Origin: Paraburkholderia sp. Ac-20340
GTDB lineage: Bacteria > Pseudomonadota > Gammaproteobacteria > Burkholderiales > Burkholderiaceae
Assembly (NCBI RefSeq): GCF_017104965.1
Contig: NZ_JAAGPR010000008.1
Span: forward strand, 62,001 to 126,000
Length of the DNA stretch: 64,000 bases
Direction: 5' to 3'
The position numbers were made by a program, and so were the translations under genes. Of the stretch, positions 46,611-58,290 are shown piece by piece. Each line of letters begins with the position of its first letter. Within the stretch, counting starts at the first letter, position 1. Below the pieces are notes generated by a model. That model did not search any database, was not told the DNA's origin, and saw only the letters and a program-made list of their open reading frames with translations.

Positions 46611-47153
46611 TTACTGCTTGACCGGGCGCTTCGCGAGCTTGCGCTGCAGCGTGCGGCGATGCATGTTGAGCGCGCGCGCCGTGGCCGAAATATTGCCGCC
46701 GTGCTCGGACAGCACGCGCTGGATGTGCTCCCATTCGAGACGCGCAACCGACAGCGGCGCGGGATGCTCGATGGCGGCATCCGCCTGCAGCGCGCTGGCG
46801 TCGCCTTGCAGCGCCGTGAGGATCATTTCGACGTTGGCAGGCTTGGCCAGATAGTTATCCGCGCCGTCCTTGACCGCCTGCACCGCCGTGGCGATGCTCG
46901 CGTAGCCGGTCAGCACGAGCATGCGGGCGTCGGGCTGCAGATCGCGCAGCGGCGCGATCAGCGTGAGGCCCGAGTCGTTGCCCAGATGCAGGTCGACGGT
47001 GATCTGCCCAAACTTCTGCTGATTGGCGAAGCGGATTGCTTCTTCGGCGTTGTGCGCCTGCTGGACCTGGTAACCGCGTCGCGTCAGACCGCGCGCGAGG
47101 ATGTCGGAGAAGACTTCGTCGTCGTCGATCACCAGAAAATTCATATCGCTCAT
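46611..47153 (-). CDS. Redox response regulator, RegA/PrrA/RoxR-like
   Basis: Response regulator of 180 residues. The receiver has Asp10-12 and phosphoacceptor Asp54 (ITVDLHLGNDSG); a linker with the EH-PAPLSVARLEWEHIQRVL region leads to a Fis-type helix-turn-helix (NISATARALNMHRRTLQRKL). This short architecture is that of RegA/PrrA/ActR, global redox regulators. The ATG at 47153 has GGAGAAAG upstream. It is transcribed after its sensor, 88 bases downstream. Confidence 0.93.
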   Translation of the reverse strand: MSDMNFLVIDDDEVFSDILARGLTRRGYQVQQAHNAEEAIRFANQQKFGQITVDLHLGNDSGLTLIAPLRDLQPDARMLVLTGYASIATAVQAVKDGADNYLAKPANVEMILTALQGDASALQADAAIEHPAPLSVARLEWEHIQRVLSEHGGNISATARALNMHRRTLQRKLAKRPVKQ

Positions 47154-47241
47154 GCCACTTTCTCCGTGTTGCACCGATGTTCCGTATCGTTCGGGTCGGG
47201 GCCGGCCGCGTTGATCGCGCCAGGCCTCGCCTGAACCCAGA

Positions 47242-48609
47242 TTAATGCCCTTGATGCGCCGCTGCCGCGCCGTCGCGCGAGCCCGCAGCCACGCTCGCCT
47301 CACCCGCCACCACGCCTTCGCTGACCGGCACGCGCAGCACCGCGCGCGTGCCGCGCGCCTTGCGCGGGCGGGCGCTGACGGCCGATTCGTCCGCGCCACG
47401 GCTGGCCGAAGCGCTGGCCGAGACATCGGCGAGATCGATCGACCCGCCCAGACGCGCCGCCGACGAAAACGCCAGATACAGTCCCACGCCATGGCCGCCC
47501 TGCGTGCTGTCCACCGGCGCCGCGCCCAGCGAGGCGCGCAGCGATGGCGGAATGCCCGGCCCTGCATCGCAAACCTCGAAATCGATATACCCCGGAAGCG
47601 ACGCGGCGCGTAGCGTCACAAAGTCGCGGCTCGCGCGCGCGGCGTTGTCGAGCAGGATCGTGAGGATCTGCCCGACCGCCACGGTGTCGTCCAGGCACAG
47701 GTCGGAAGGCGTATTGCCAAGCAGTTCGAAATGCACATGCGGATGGCGCAGACGCCACTGCTCGACAAACGGCTCGAGCCATTCGCTCACGGCCTGACGG
47801 CTGCCCGTGGACGATGCCCGGCTACGCAGGCGCGCCAGCGCGGACGTGCAAAGCGTGATCTGTTTGTCGAGCAGTTCGAGGTCGGCGGAATAGGGTTCGA
47901 GGCCTTTGTCGCTGCGGGCGATGTCGCGCAGTTCTTCCGTCAGCATGGCGATGCTGGACAGCGGTGTGCCGATTTCGTGCGCCACGGTGGCCGCCTGCAC
48001 GCCGAGCGCCACCGCGCGTTCGTCGCGCAACAGGCGCTGCTGCGCATCCGCAAGCGCGCTTTCGCGCTCGCGCAGCGCGCGCGACATGCGCGCCACGAAC
48101 CACACGATGAGCGCGACGCTCACCATGAAGTTCACCCACATGCCCGCGCGGTAGTAATCGAACAGGTTGGCGGGATTGTCGAGACTGAGCGGAACGTTGT
48201 CGAAACCGAGCAGCACGTAGCAAACGACCGCAAAGCACGCGAGCCAGGCCGTGAGATACCACGGCAGCACGGCGGCCGCGATGGCGAGCGACGGCAGATA
48301 AAGCGAAACGAACGGATTGGTCGTGCCGCCCGAGAGAAACAGCAGCGCCGAAAGCGCGCCCAGATCGACCCATAGTTGACCGAACAGTTCGAGATCGGAT
48401 TCGGGACGATCCTGCGTGACACGCAGCCAGGTCACGCCGTTGAACGCGACTTCGAGCGCGATCACGAACAGCATGGCGGGCAGCGGCAATTGCACGCCGA
48501 AGAAGAATTGCACGAACGCAATCGTGCACAGCTGGCCGATGATGGCGAGGCTGCGCAGCCAGAACACATGGCTAAGATTGACGCGGGCACTGACAGTTAT
48601 GCGATGCAT
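47242..48609 (-). CDS. Redox sensor histidine kinase, RegB/PrrB/RoxS-like
   Basis: Membrane sensor kinase of 455 residues with about six N-terminal helices (20-175). It has the RegB quinone-linked motif GGTTNPF (94-100), the H-box HEIGTPLSS with His211, and Cys254 in QITLCTSAL, at the position of the RegB redox-active cysteine. The ATP domain (GVGLYLAFSSAARLGGSI) is followed by a Ser/Arg/Ala-rich insertion near residues 400-425. It should sense respiratory quinone state and phosphorylate the regulator just downstream. Confidence 0.93.
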   Translation of the reverse strand: MHRITVSARVNLSHVFWLRSLAIIGQLCTIAFVQFFFGVQLPLPAMLFVIALEVAFNGVTWLRVTQDRPESDLELFGQLWVDLGALSALLFLSGGTTNPFVSLYLPSLAIAAAVLPWYLTAWLACFAVVCYVLLGFDNVPLSLDNPANLFDYYRAGMWVNFMVSVALIVWFVARMSRALRERESALADAQQRLLRDERAVALGVQAATVAHEIGTPLSSIAMLTEELRDIARSDKGLEPYSADLELLDKQITLCTSALARLRSRASSTGSRQAVSEWLEPFVEQWRLRHPHVHFELLGNTPSDLCLDDTVAVGQILTILLDNAARASRDFVTLRAASLPGYIDFEVCDAGPGIPPSLRASLGAAPVDSTQGGHGVGLYLAFSSAARLGGSIDLADVSASASASRGADESAVSARPRKARGTRAVLRVPVSEGVVAGEASVAAGSRDGAAAAHQGH

Positions 48610-48725
48610 GGCGTCAGTTTACCTGTTCGGACTTGTCTGATTCATCGTCTTGAAAAGGTTTGCTTCAATATCTGTCATACGCCGATGACTGAAACGGCGG
48701 CTTTTTCCGACATGGCAAGCAGAAG

Positions 48726-50360
48726 ATGACTACCTTTACGCCCGATCCCACTCAAACGCTGCGTGATCTCTTTTTCGATTTCGTTGATGCCGCCTGCGGC
48801 GATATGTCGTCGGTCGACAGCTTGCTGTACGCCACGCGCGCCGCGCTGCGCGGGCTCGACGACGATACGCTGATGGTGCTCGCCTCACGCGCCCAGCAGC
48901 CCGAACTGGCGAACGAAGCGGTTCGCCTGAGCGCCGCCGCCGCCCGGCTCGAACCCGGGCGCGCCGCCACGTGGTTCGCTGCTGGCCTGGCCCTGCAATT
49001 CACGAATCGCCATGCCGACGCCGTAGCACCTTACCGCCGCGCACTCGAAATCGATCGAACGTTTCCAAATCTGCGCAACAATCTTGCGACCGCCTTGATG
49101 CAGATCAATTCGAACGCCGACGAAGCCAACTCACTGCTCGATGAACAGCTCGCGCAGGACCCCGATGACATCAACACCTTGACCAATCTCGGCCGCGTGC
49201 GTGCCGACGAAACCGATGTCGCACGGCCACTCGAAGCGAGCCGCCGGGCCATTGCGCTGGCGCCTCACAATCCGCTGGCGCTCAACAACTACTCGATGGC
49301 CAACCGGGAGGCGCAGAACTGGGCGGAAGCCGAGCGCGCGGCCCGTACCGCCTGCCAGTATGCCCCGAACGACGCCTCGATACGCGTGAACCTGGCGATG
49401 ACGCAGCTCGTGCGCGGCAACTTCGCCGATGGCTGGGCCGATCACGAGTTGCGCTGGCAAGGTTCGAGCGAACTGAAAGCCGGTCGCCCGGTGTTTCCGA
49501 AGCCCGAATGGCGCGGCGAGCCGCTGGCCGGCCGCACGCTGCTGGTGTGGGGCGAACAGGGCATGGGCGATCTGCTGCAGTTCAGCCGCTATATCCCGAT
49601 GCTCGCCGAACGCGTGCGCCGCGAAGGCGGCAAACTCCTGTGGAATTCGTTCCCGCAGATGGGCGCGCTGCTCGCTCGCAGCATGGCCGGGCACTATGAC
49701 CAGTACACGGCGGGCGGCCCTGTCGAAGCGCTGCCGCCGTTCGATTACGAGATCTCGCTGGTCAGCCTGCCGTTGTTCTTCGCCACCCGCGAAGACACGA
49801 TTCCCGGCCCGACGCGCTATCTGAGTTCCGAACCGGCCGCCACCGCGCGCTGGCGCGAACGCCTGGCCGGTGAGACGCGCCTGAAAGTCGGCCTGACCTG
49901 GACCGGCAGCCTCACGCACAAGCGCAATCCGTTCCGGCGCGTTGGCCTGGATCGCCTGGCGCGTCACTTCGGCGGCCTCGACAACGTGGCGTTCTACTCG
50001 CTGCAACCGGGCGCCGAAGCCGACGTCGCCGCCGCGCGCGAAGCCGGCTTCGAGGTGATCGACTTCACCCGCGAGTGGAAAAATTTCGACGACACCGCCG
50101 CTTTTGTCGATGCGCTCGATCTGGTGATCTCGGTTTGCACGTCGAGCGCGCATCTGGCCGGTGCGCTCGGCCAGCGCACCTGGGTGCTGCTGGACGTGAA
50201 TCCGCATTGGGTCTGGCTGCTCGATCGCCGCGACAGCCCGTGGTACCCGAACACCACGTTGTATCGGCAGAAGCAGTTCAGGCAATGGGAGCCGGTGCTC
50301 GACGACATGCGCGCCGATCTGGCGAAACTGGCCGCCGCCCATCGGGCCGGGGCGGCCTGA
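48726..50360 (+). CDS. TPR protein with C-terminal glycosyltransferase-like domain
   Basis: Fusion protein of 544 residues. Residues 50-240 contain several tetratricopeptide repeats (ALQFTNRHADAVAPYRRALEIDRTFPN and others). From about 260 a glycosyltransferase-B-like domain begins, with the GEQGMGDLLQFSRYIPML motif common in TPR-linked glycosyltransferases and a CTSSAHLAGALGQRTW nucleotide-sugar-type segment. No signal peptide. Such proteins may glycosylate proteins or surface polysaccharide; the acceptor is unknown. It stands between the redox sensor (divergent) and a small CWC protein. Confidence 0.85.
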   Translation: MTTFTPDPTQTLRDLFFDFVDAACGDMSSVDSLLYATRAALRGLDDDTLMVLASRAQQPELANEAVRLSAAAARLEPGRAATWFAAGLALQFTNRHADAVAPYRRALEIDRTFPNLRNNLATALMQINSNADEANSLLDEQLAQDPDDINTLTNLGRVRADETDVARPLEASRRAIALAPHNPLALNNYSMANREAQNWAEAERAARTACQYAPNDASIRVNLAMTQLVRGNFADGWADHELRWQGSSELKAGRPVFPKPEWRGEPLAGRTLLVWGEQGMGDLLQFSRYIPMLAERVRREGGKLLWNSFPQMGALLARSMAGHYDQYTAGGPVEALPPFDYEISLVSLPLFFATREDTIPGPTRYLSSEPAATARWRERLAGETRLKVGLTWTGSLTHKRNPFRRVGLDRLARHFGGLDNVAFYSLQPGAEADVAAAREAGFEVIDFTREWKNFDDTAAFVDALDLVISVCTSSAHLAGALGQRTWVLLDVNPHWVWLLDRRDSPWYPNTTLYRQKQFRQWEPVLDDMRADLAKLAAAHRAGAA

Positions 50361-50370
50361 GCATCGCGCG

Positions 50371-50598
50371 TCAGCGGGGCGCGCCGCTCTTCGGCGCGCC
50401 GCCCGCCGCCACCGCCGCGGCGAGACATTCGGGGCACATGCAGCGGCCACGCGGGTCGAGCTGGTTGGCCGGCAAGGCCGGCAGCGCGTTGCACCAGCAA
50501 TCGAATGGCTCGGTGTGGCGGCCGCAGTCGAAGGCGCAGCCGCAGCGCGGACAGCGCGCGTGCCGGACGGCATGCGGGGATGAAGCGGAGGCGGTCAT
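50371..50598 (-). CDS. Cysteine-rich CWC family protein
   Basis: A 75-residue protein with seven cysteines in CPRCG-CAFDC, FDCWC and MCPEC, the pattern of the cysteine-rich CWC family, which should bind zinc or another metal. The ATG at 50598 has GGGAG upstream. Function unknown. It is convergent with the TPR-glycosyltransferase gene. Confidence 0.88.
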   Translation of the reverse strand: MTASASSPHAVRHARCPRCGCAFDCGRHTEPFDCWCNALPALPANQLDPRGRCMCPECLAAAVAAGGAPKSGAPR

Positions 50599-51822
<1,224 letters not shown>

Positions 51823-51875
51823 GCGTCACACCAGGCTGTACTTGCTGCGCCCGGTTTCACGGGTCCGGCAGCAAA

Positions 51876-51911
51876 CCGGCGGCGGCTTCACGCTGCCGCC
51901 GGCTTCTCTCT
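51876..51911 (+). terminator. Possible terminator after argB
   Basis: A perfect 8-bp GC stem (51876-51883 with 51895-51902) and a CT-rich run rather than pure thymines. It lies between argB and the HAD gene, so it may only partly stop read-through. Confidence 0.4.
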
Positions 51912-51951
51912 TCGCGCGACATACGCGCCTGCATTCGATGAACGCAGCACG

Positions 51952-52734
51952 ATGACCCGCAGCACATCCGACACTTCCCGTCCGCTTCGTCGTCGCCCGC
52001 ATGCTGCACGCGGCTCGCGCGGCGCCAGCACGCCCGGCCGGCGCACGCCCATCTGGCTGTTCGATCTCGACAACACGCTGCATGGCGCCTCGCGCGCGAT
52101 CTTCCCGGCCATCAACCGGGGCATGACGCAGTACATCATCGATGCACTGGGCGTGAGCCGCGATGTCGCCAACCATCTGCGCACCAGCTATACGCAGCGT
52201 TACGGCGCGGCGCTGCTCGGTCTCACGCGCCATCATCCGATCGATCCGCACGACTTTCTGAAGGTCGTGCACACCTTCCCCGATCTGCCCAACATGGTTC
52301 ACGCCGAGCGCGGTCTCGCACGCACGCTCGCGGCGCTGCCGGGCCGCAAGATCGTGCTGACCAACGCGCCCGAGGCCTACGCGCGCGCCATGCTCGCGGA
52401 ACTGGGTATCGAACAGCTGTTCGAGCGCGTGGTGGCGATCGAGCACATGCAGACGCGCGGACGCTGGCGCGCCAAGCCCGACCACGGCATGCTGCGCGCC
52501 GTGCTGCGCGAGGCGCGCGCGCCGCTCGCGGACGCCATCCTCGTCGAGGACACGCACGGGCATCTGAAGCGCTACCGGCGTCTGGGCATCCGCACGGTCT
52601 GGATCACCGGCCATCTGCCCGCGCATCTGGAGCGCTGCAGCCGGCCGCACTATGTCGATCACCGCGTTCGTTCGTTAAAATCCTTGCAGCGCGGCCTGCA
52701 GCACACGCCGCTGCGAGGCCGGCCGCGCGTCTGA
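51952..52734 (+). CDS. HAD-family hydrolase, pyrimidine 5'-nucleotidase (SDT1)-like
   Basis: Haloacid dehalogenase phosphatase of 260 residues. Motif I FDLDNTLH gives the nucleophile Asp, motif II is VLTNAPE, motif III Lys is in RAKPDH, and motif IV is VEDTHGHLKRYR. The first 32 residues are Arg/Ser-rich and probably disordered. SDT1-type enzymes remove phosphate from pyrimidine nucleotides. The argB-HAD-slmA order is typical of Burkholderiales. The ATG at 51952 lacks a strong ribosome site. Confidence 0.88.
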   Translation: MTRSTSDTSRPLRRRPHAARGSRGASTPGRRTPIWLFDLDNTLHGASRAIFPAINRGMTQYIIDALGVSRDVANHLRTSYTQRYGAALLGLTRHHPIDPHDFLKVVHTFPDLPNMVHAERGLARTLAALPGRKIVLTNAPEAYARAMLAELGIEQLFERVVAIEHMQTRGRWRAKPDHGMLRAVLREARAPLADAILVEDTHGHLKRYRRLGIRTVWITGHLPAHLERCSRPHYVDHRVRSLKSLQRGLQHTPLRGRPRV

Positions 52735-52924
52735 CGCGCGACTGCCCGCGCAACGGCAACGGCCGCAACCCTGACGCCCGACGGACCACGGGCGCAGCGC
52801 GCAGCACGACATGACATTCGCCGGATGCGCCCAGCGCACCCAGAGCGACGATAAACGGCAGGACTCAGCGGTACGGCGGCCCGATAACGCAATGGCCCGC
52901 CAGCCGCACTCAGGGGCGACATTC

Positions 52925-53602
52925 ATGCAGCCGAGCCATTCGTTGGAAACGCGTGACGCAGTCGTAGCAGCAGAATCATCCGCAACACCTGAAGCCGCGC
53001 CGCGCCGCAGCCGCCCGAAGCCGGGCGAGCGGCGCGTGCACATCCTGCAGACGCTCGCGTCGATGCTCGAAGTGCCGCGCGGCGAGAAGATCACCACGGC
53101 CGCGCTCGCGGCAAAGCTGGGCGTCTCCGAAGCGGCGCTGTATCGCCATTTCGCCAGCAAGGCGCAGATGTACGAAGGGCTGATCGACTTCATCGAGCAG
53201 ACGCTGTTCGCGCTGATCAACCAGATCGTCGCCAAAGAGCCGGGCGGCGTTTTGCAGGCGCGGGCGATCGCGCTGATGCTGATCCAGTTTTCCGCCAAGA
53301 ACGCCGGCATGACGCGCGTGCTGACCTGCGAAGCGCTGGTGGGCGAACACGAACGCCTCGCCGAGCGCGTCAATCAGATGCTCGACCGGATCGAGGCTTC
53401 GCTGCGCCAATGCCTGCGCGTGGGCCTCGCCGAAGGCCGCGAAAGCGGCGCGCCCGCCCTGCCCGCCGGTTACGATCCGGCCGTGCGCGCCAATCTGATG
53501 GTGCGTTACGTGATCGGTTGCTGGCATCGCTATGCGCAAAGCGGCTTCACGCGCTCGCCCGCCGAACATGCGGATGAGCAGATTCGCGTGATCCTCGCGT
53601 AA
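52925..53602 (+). CDS. slmA: Nucleoid occlusion factor SlmA (TetR fold)
   Basis: TetR-family DNA-binding protein of 225 residues. The helix-turn-helix is in ITTAALAAKLGVSEAALYRHFASKAQMYEGL, and the helical C-terminal domain keeps the SlmA-type length. SlmA blocks FtsZ ring formation over the nucleoid in enterobacteria; the assignment here rests on sequence type and the argB-HAD-slmA neighbourhood. The ATG at 52925 has an AGGGG site; the N-terminal 35 residues are polar and variable. An alternative reading is a plain TetR regulator. Confidence 0.85.
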   Translation: MQPSHSLETRDAVVAAESSATPEAAPRRSRPKPGERRVHILQTLASMLEVPRGEKITTAALAAKLGVSEAALYRHFASKAQMYEGLIDFIEQTLFALINQIVAKEPGGVLQARAIALMLIQFSAKNAGMTRVLTCEALVGEHERLAERVNQMLDRIEASLRQCLRVGLAEGRESGAPALPAGYDPAVRANLMVRYVIGCWHRYAQSGFTRSPAEHADEQIRVILA

Positions 53603-53718
53603 TCCCTCGCTAATACGCTCAAACCGGCCCGCGCGGCCGCTTTGCACTTTTTCCGATATACTCTGCATTCCTTTTGCAATACCCACGCGCCGATTTGCTG
53701 ACTCGATTGCGGGCGCGT

Positions 53719-53749
53719 GAACTCCCTGGACATGGGTCCGGCGGAGTTC
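53719..53749 (+). promoter_or_regulatory. Structured hairpin in metX leader
   Basis: Outer stem of 7 bp (53719-53725 with 53743-53749) and inner stem of 4 bp (53728-53731 with 53736-53739) around an ATGG loop, 100 bases before metX. A TATACT -10 box at 53657-53662 would put it in the leader. It may be a cis-acting control element; no known riboswitch class is recognised. Confidence 0.4.
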
Positions 53750-53848
53750 GATATAAATGCGGCTAAAGAGGTCGTCAGCTGCGCCAACTCATTCGCACTC
53801 CGCGCTCGCCGACACCGTTTAGCCGCCCGAAAAACACAGGCGGAACGA

Positions 53849-54990
<1,142 letters not shown>

Positions 54991-54994
<4 letters not shown>

Positions 54995-55599
54995 ACCAGA
55001 GCGCTTTCGACAGTCTTTCCGCCCGTCCCGACTTTCGCACCATCGCGCGCTGGATCGAGCCGCGCTCGACCGTGCTCGACCTCGGTTGCGGCGACGGCGC
55101 GCTGCTCTCGCTGCTCGGCGAAGAGATGGAGTGCACGGGTTACGGCATCGAGATCAACGACGCGGGCGTGCTCGCCTCGACGAAAAACGGCATCAACGTG
55201 ATCCAGCAGAATCTGGAAGACGGCCTGCGCCTGTTCGAAGACGCGAGTTTCGATTTCGCGATCCTTTCGCAGACGCTGCAGACCATTCACCAGACCGCCG
55301 CGATCCTGCGCGAGACCGCGCGCGTGGGCAAGGAATGCATCGTCTCGTTCCCGAATTTCGGTTACTGGCCGCACCGGCTTTCGGTGCTCAAGGGCCGCAT
55401 GCCGGTGTCGAAGTCGCTGCCTTACCAGTGGCACAACACGCCGAACGTGCGGGTGCTCACGGTGAAGGATTTCGAGGCGCTGGCGCCCGAAGTGGGCATC
55501 GAAATTCTCGACCGCGCCGTGCTGCACGGGGGCCAGACCGTTCGTTGGGGTGTGAACTGGCGTGGTAGTCTTGCGGTCTATCGCGTGAAGAAACGCTGA
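54991..55599 (+). CDS. metW: Methionine biosynthesis protein MetW
   Basis: Class I methyltransferase-fold protein of 202 residues that functions with MetX in methionine synthesis in many proteobacteria. [12 protein letters not shown] is the SAM-binding-like motif, then LSQTLQTIH and the [11 protein letters not shown] segment diagnostic of MetW. Translationally coupled to metX through an ATGA overlap. Confidence 0.95.
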
Positions 55600-55666
55600 C
55601 GCCGGGACCGCGGCGCGCGCTTTTCACCGCATCCACCGATACACCGCGCCGCCGCTACCCGACGAC

Positions 55667-57085
55667 ATGCCGAATCCGCCCCAAGAGGCCACCACACAAG
55701 ACGCGCACGACGCTCATGACGTCAATGCGCACGAAGACCATCCAGGCTGGCGCGCGTACCTGAACACGCACATGCTGATCTGCGTGTTCCTCGGCTTCAC
55801 GTCGGGGCTGCCGCTTTTCACGCTGGTCTATCTGGTGCAGGCCTGGCTGCGCTCCGAAGGCGTCAATCTCAAGGAAATCGGCCTCTTCGCGCTGATCCAG
55901 TTTCCCTATACGTGGAAATTCGTCTGGGCGCCGCTGATGGACCGCTACGTGCCGCGTCTGCCGTGCTGGAAGCCGGGCCGCCGGCGCGGCTGGATGCTGG
56001 TCACGCAGATTCTGGTGGCAGGCGCGATCGCCGCGCTGGGCTTTGTCTCGCCGAAAGAATCGATCTGGACCGTGGCCGCGCTCACGGCGCTGGTGGCCTT
56101 TTTCGGCGCCAGTCAGGATATTTCGATCGACGCCTACCGGCGCGAACTGCTCAAGGATACCGAACAGGGTCTGGGCAACGCGGTCCACGTGAACGCGTAC
56201 AAGATCGCCGCGCTGGTGCCGGGCTCGCTCGCGCTGATTCTCTCGGATCACCTGCCGTGGAGCACCGTGTTCGTCGTCACGGCGGCCTTCATGATTCCCG
56301 GCATGCTGATGACGCTCGTGGTGCGCGAGCCGGAAGTGCATGGCACGCCGCCCAAAAATCTGCGCGAAGCCATCGTGCAGCCGTTCGCCGAATTCGTGAA
56401 CCGCGACGGTCTCGCCGCTGCCCTCTTCGTGCTGGCGTTCATCTTTCTGTACAAACTCGGCGATACGATGGCCACGACGCTTTCGACGTCGTTCTTCCTC
56501 GATATCGGCTATTCGCGTACTGAAATCGGCGTGATCGCCAAGATGACCGCGTTCGGTGCGAGCCTAGCGGGCGGCATTCTGGGCGGCATCGCGCTGGTGA
56601 AGATCGGCATTGGACGCGGCCTGTGGATTTTCGGCTTTTTGCAGATGATCTCGACGCTCGGTTTCGCGTGGCTGGCCCAGCTCGGCCCCGGTTCGCCCAC
56701 GCTGGCGCTGATCTACGACGCCGTCGTGACGGCAAGCCACGGCGTATCGCAGATCGCGGCGATCTTCGGCGCGCATGCGCAGCTCACGCTCGATCCGCGC
56801 GCGGTCGCGCTCGCGCTCGTCTACGGTTTCGAGACCTTCGCGACAGGCCTTACACTAGCCGCCTTCACCGCCTACATCGCGAGCACGACCGACCCGCGCT
56901 ACACGGCCACGCAGTTCGCGCTGTTCACGAGCCTCGCCTCGGTGCCGCGCACGCTGGCCTCCGCCGCCAGCGGCTTTGTGGTCGCGAAAATCGGCTGGTT
57001 CGATTACTTCATCGCCTGCACGCTACTCGCTCTACCGGGTATGCTCCTGCTCATTCGTATCGCCCCCTGGAGAAACCGGAAGTGA
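55667..57085 (+). CDS. ampG: Muropeptide MFS transporter AmpG
   Basis: Inner-membrane permease of 472 residues with 12 or more helices. FLGFTSGLPLFTLVYLVQAWL and the PYTWKFVWAPLMDRY segment are AmpG signatures. AmpG imports anhydromuropeptides for peptidoglycan recycling, which also controls inducible beta-lactamase expression. A hydrophilic His/Asp-rich N-terminus of about 25 residues precedes helix 1. Its stop overlaps the GTG of the next gene. Confidence 0.94.
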   Translation: MPNPPQEATTQDAHDAHDVNAHEDHPGWRAYLNTHMLICVFLGFTSGLPLFTLVYLVQAWLRSEGVNLKEIGLFALIQFPYTWKFVWAPLMDRYVPRLPCWKPGRRRGWMLVTQILVAGAIAALGFVSPKESIWTVAALTALVAFFGASQDISIDAYRRELLKDTEQGLGNAVHVNAYKIAALVPGSLALILSDHLPWSTVFVVTAAFMIPGMLMTLVVREPEVHGTPPKNLREAIVQPFAEFVNRDGLAAALFVLAFIFLYKLGDTMATTLSTSFFLDIGYSRTEIGVIAKMTAFGASLAGGILGGIALVKIGIGRGLWIFGFLQMISTLGFAWLAQLGPGSPTLALIYDAVVTASHGVSQIAAIFGAHAQLTLDPRAVALALVYGFETFATGLTLAAFTAYIASTTDPRYTATQFALFTSLASVPRTLASAASGFVVAKIGWFDYFIACTLLALPGMLLLIRIAPWRNRK

Positions 57086-58251
57086 CCCCGCCTCAGCATG
57101 CCGTTACCGCCTCCCGTCAGACGCACCGACGTCCGGGAGGCAGAAGCGTGCACGCCGCGGGGCCGCAGCGTGAGCGCCTTCGCACCGCCTTGCGCACGAT
57201 TGCGCTGATGCTGGTTGCCGCGCTGCCTGCGGGCTTTGCGCAAGCCACTGAAAACCCGGCTGCCAATACCGCCAGTTCCGCTTCGACACCCGCTCCCGCC
57301 GCGCTCTCCAGCGCCGCTGAAACCGCGGGCGCGGCCTCGGCCAATGCGCCGACCCTGCCGCCGCCGGGCAACAACCTCGGCAATACCGGCAATCCCGGCA
57401 CTCTGTCGCCCGCCCTGCAGAACGGCGGTCCGAGCACGGGCCGCGTGGTGCGCTTCGGCAATATCGGCGTATTCCGCAATCTGATTCCGTCGCCCGCGCT
57501 CGAAGCGCAGGCCGCCGCCGAATACAACGAGATCGTGCGCGGCGCCGCGCATTCGAAGCTGCTCTATCCAGAAAGCGATCCGCACGTGCAGCGCGTACGC
57601 CAGTTCGTCGACCGGCTCGCGCCGTATTCGCTCAAATGGAGCGATCGGGTGAAGAACTGGAAGTGGGAAGTGGCCGTGATCCGCTCGCCCGATATCCGCA
57701 TGTACTGTCTGCCGGGCGGCAAGATCGTGGTGTACGGCGGCCTGCTCGACCGCGTCAAGCTCAACGACAACGAACTGGGCATGCTGCTCGGCCACGAGAT
57801 CGCGCACGCGGTACGCGAGCATGTGCGCGAGCGTCTGGGCGAACAGCAGGCCGCGCAGATCGAATCGGGCGTCGTGCCGCAACTCTTCGGGCTGGCCGAT
57901 CTGGGCGTGTTTCCGCTAGGTATCGGCTCGCGTCTGGTGGAAATGCACTATGGCCGCGCCGATGAAACCGAAGCCGATGTGATCGGCAGCGATATCGCGG
58001 CCCGCGCGGGCTTCGATCCGCGCGCGGCGCTCACGCTCTGGGACAAGCTCGCGGTGGCGACGAAGTCGGACCGCGATCAGGGCTTTATCTACGTGCATCC
58101 GTACACGCCGGCGCGGCGCGCGGATATCGCCAAGCGTCTCGCGGACATGATGCCGCTCTACGCGAAGGCCGTCGGCAAGCCGCTTAACGAATTGCCTGAT
58201 TATCAGGGCATCGCGGCGGTGCAACGGCGCAAGGTGGTGGCGGCGCCCTGA
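57082..58251 (+). CDS. M48 family metalloprotease, exported
   Basis: Zinc metalloprotease of 389 residues starting at a GTG overlapping the ampG stop (GTGA), with GGAG nine bases before it. A hydrophobic segment (residues 38-53, IALMLVAALPAGFAQA) is the signal or anchor. Residues 55-115 are an Ala/Pro/Asn linker. The active site HEIAH (His237, Glu238, His241) and the distal DETEAD Glu match M48 peptidases such as BepA/LoiP, which assist outer-membrane protein quality control. A later GTG at 57148 would also keep the signal. Confidence 0.88.
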   Translation: MTPPQHAVTASRQTHRRPGGRSVHAAGPQRERLRTALRTIALMLVAALPAGFAQATENPAANTASSASTPAPAALSSAAETAGAASANAPTLPPPGNNLGNTGNPGTLSPALQNGGPSTGRVVRFGNIGVFRNLIPSPALEAQAAAEYNEIVRGAAHSKLLYPESDPHVQRVRQFVDRLAPYSLKWSDRVKNWKWEVAVIRSPDIRMYCLPGGKIVVYGGLLDRVKLNDNELGMLLGHEIAHAVREHVRERLGEQQAAQIESGVVPQLFGLADLGVFPLGIGSRLVEMHYGRADETEADVIGSDIAARAGFDPRAALTLWDKLAVATKSDRDQGFIYVHPYTPARRADIAKRLADMMPLYAKAVGKPLNELPDYQGIAAVQRRKVVAAP

Positions 58252-58290
58252 GTTCGGGCGCGCGCCTGGCTGGCGATCGCTACGCCACGC

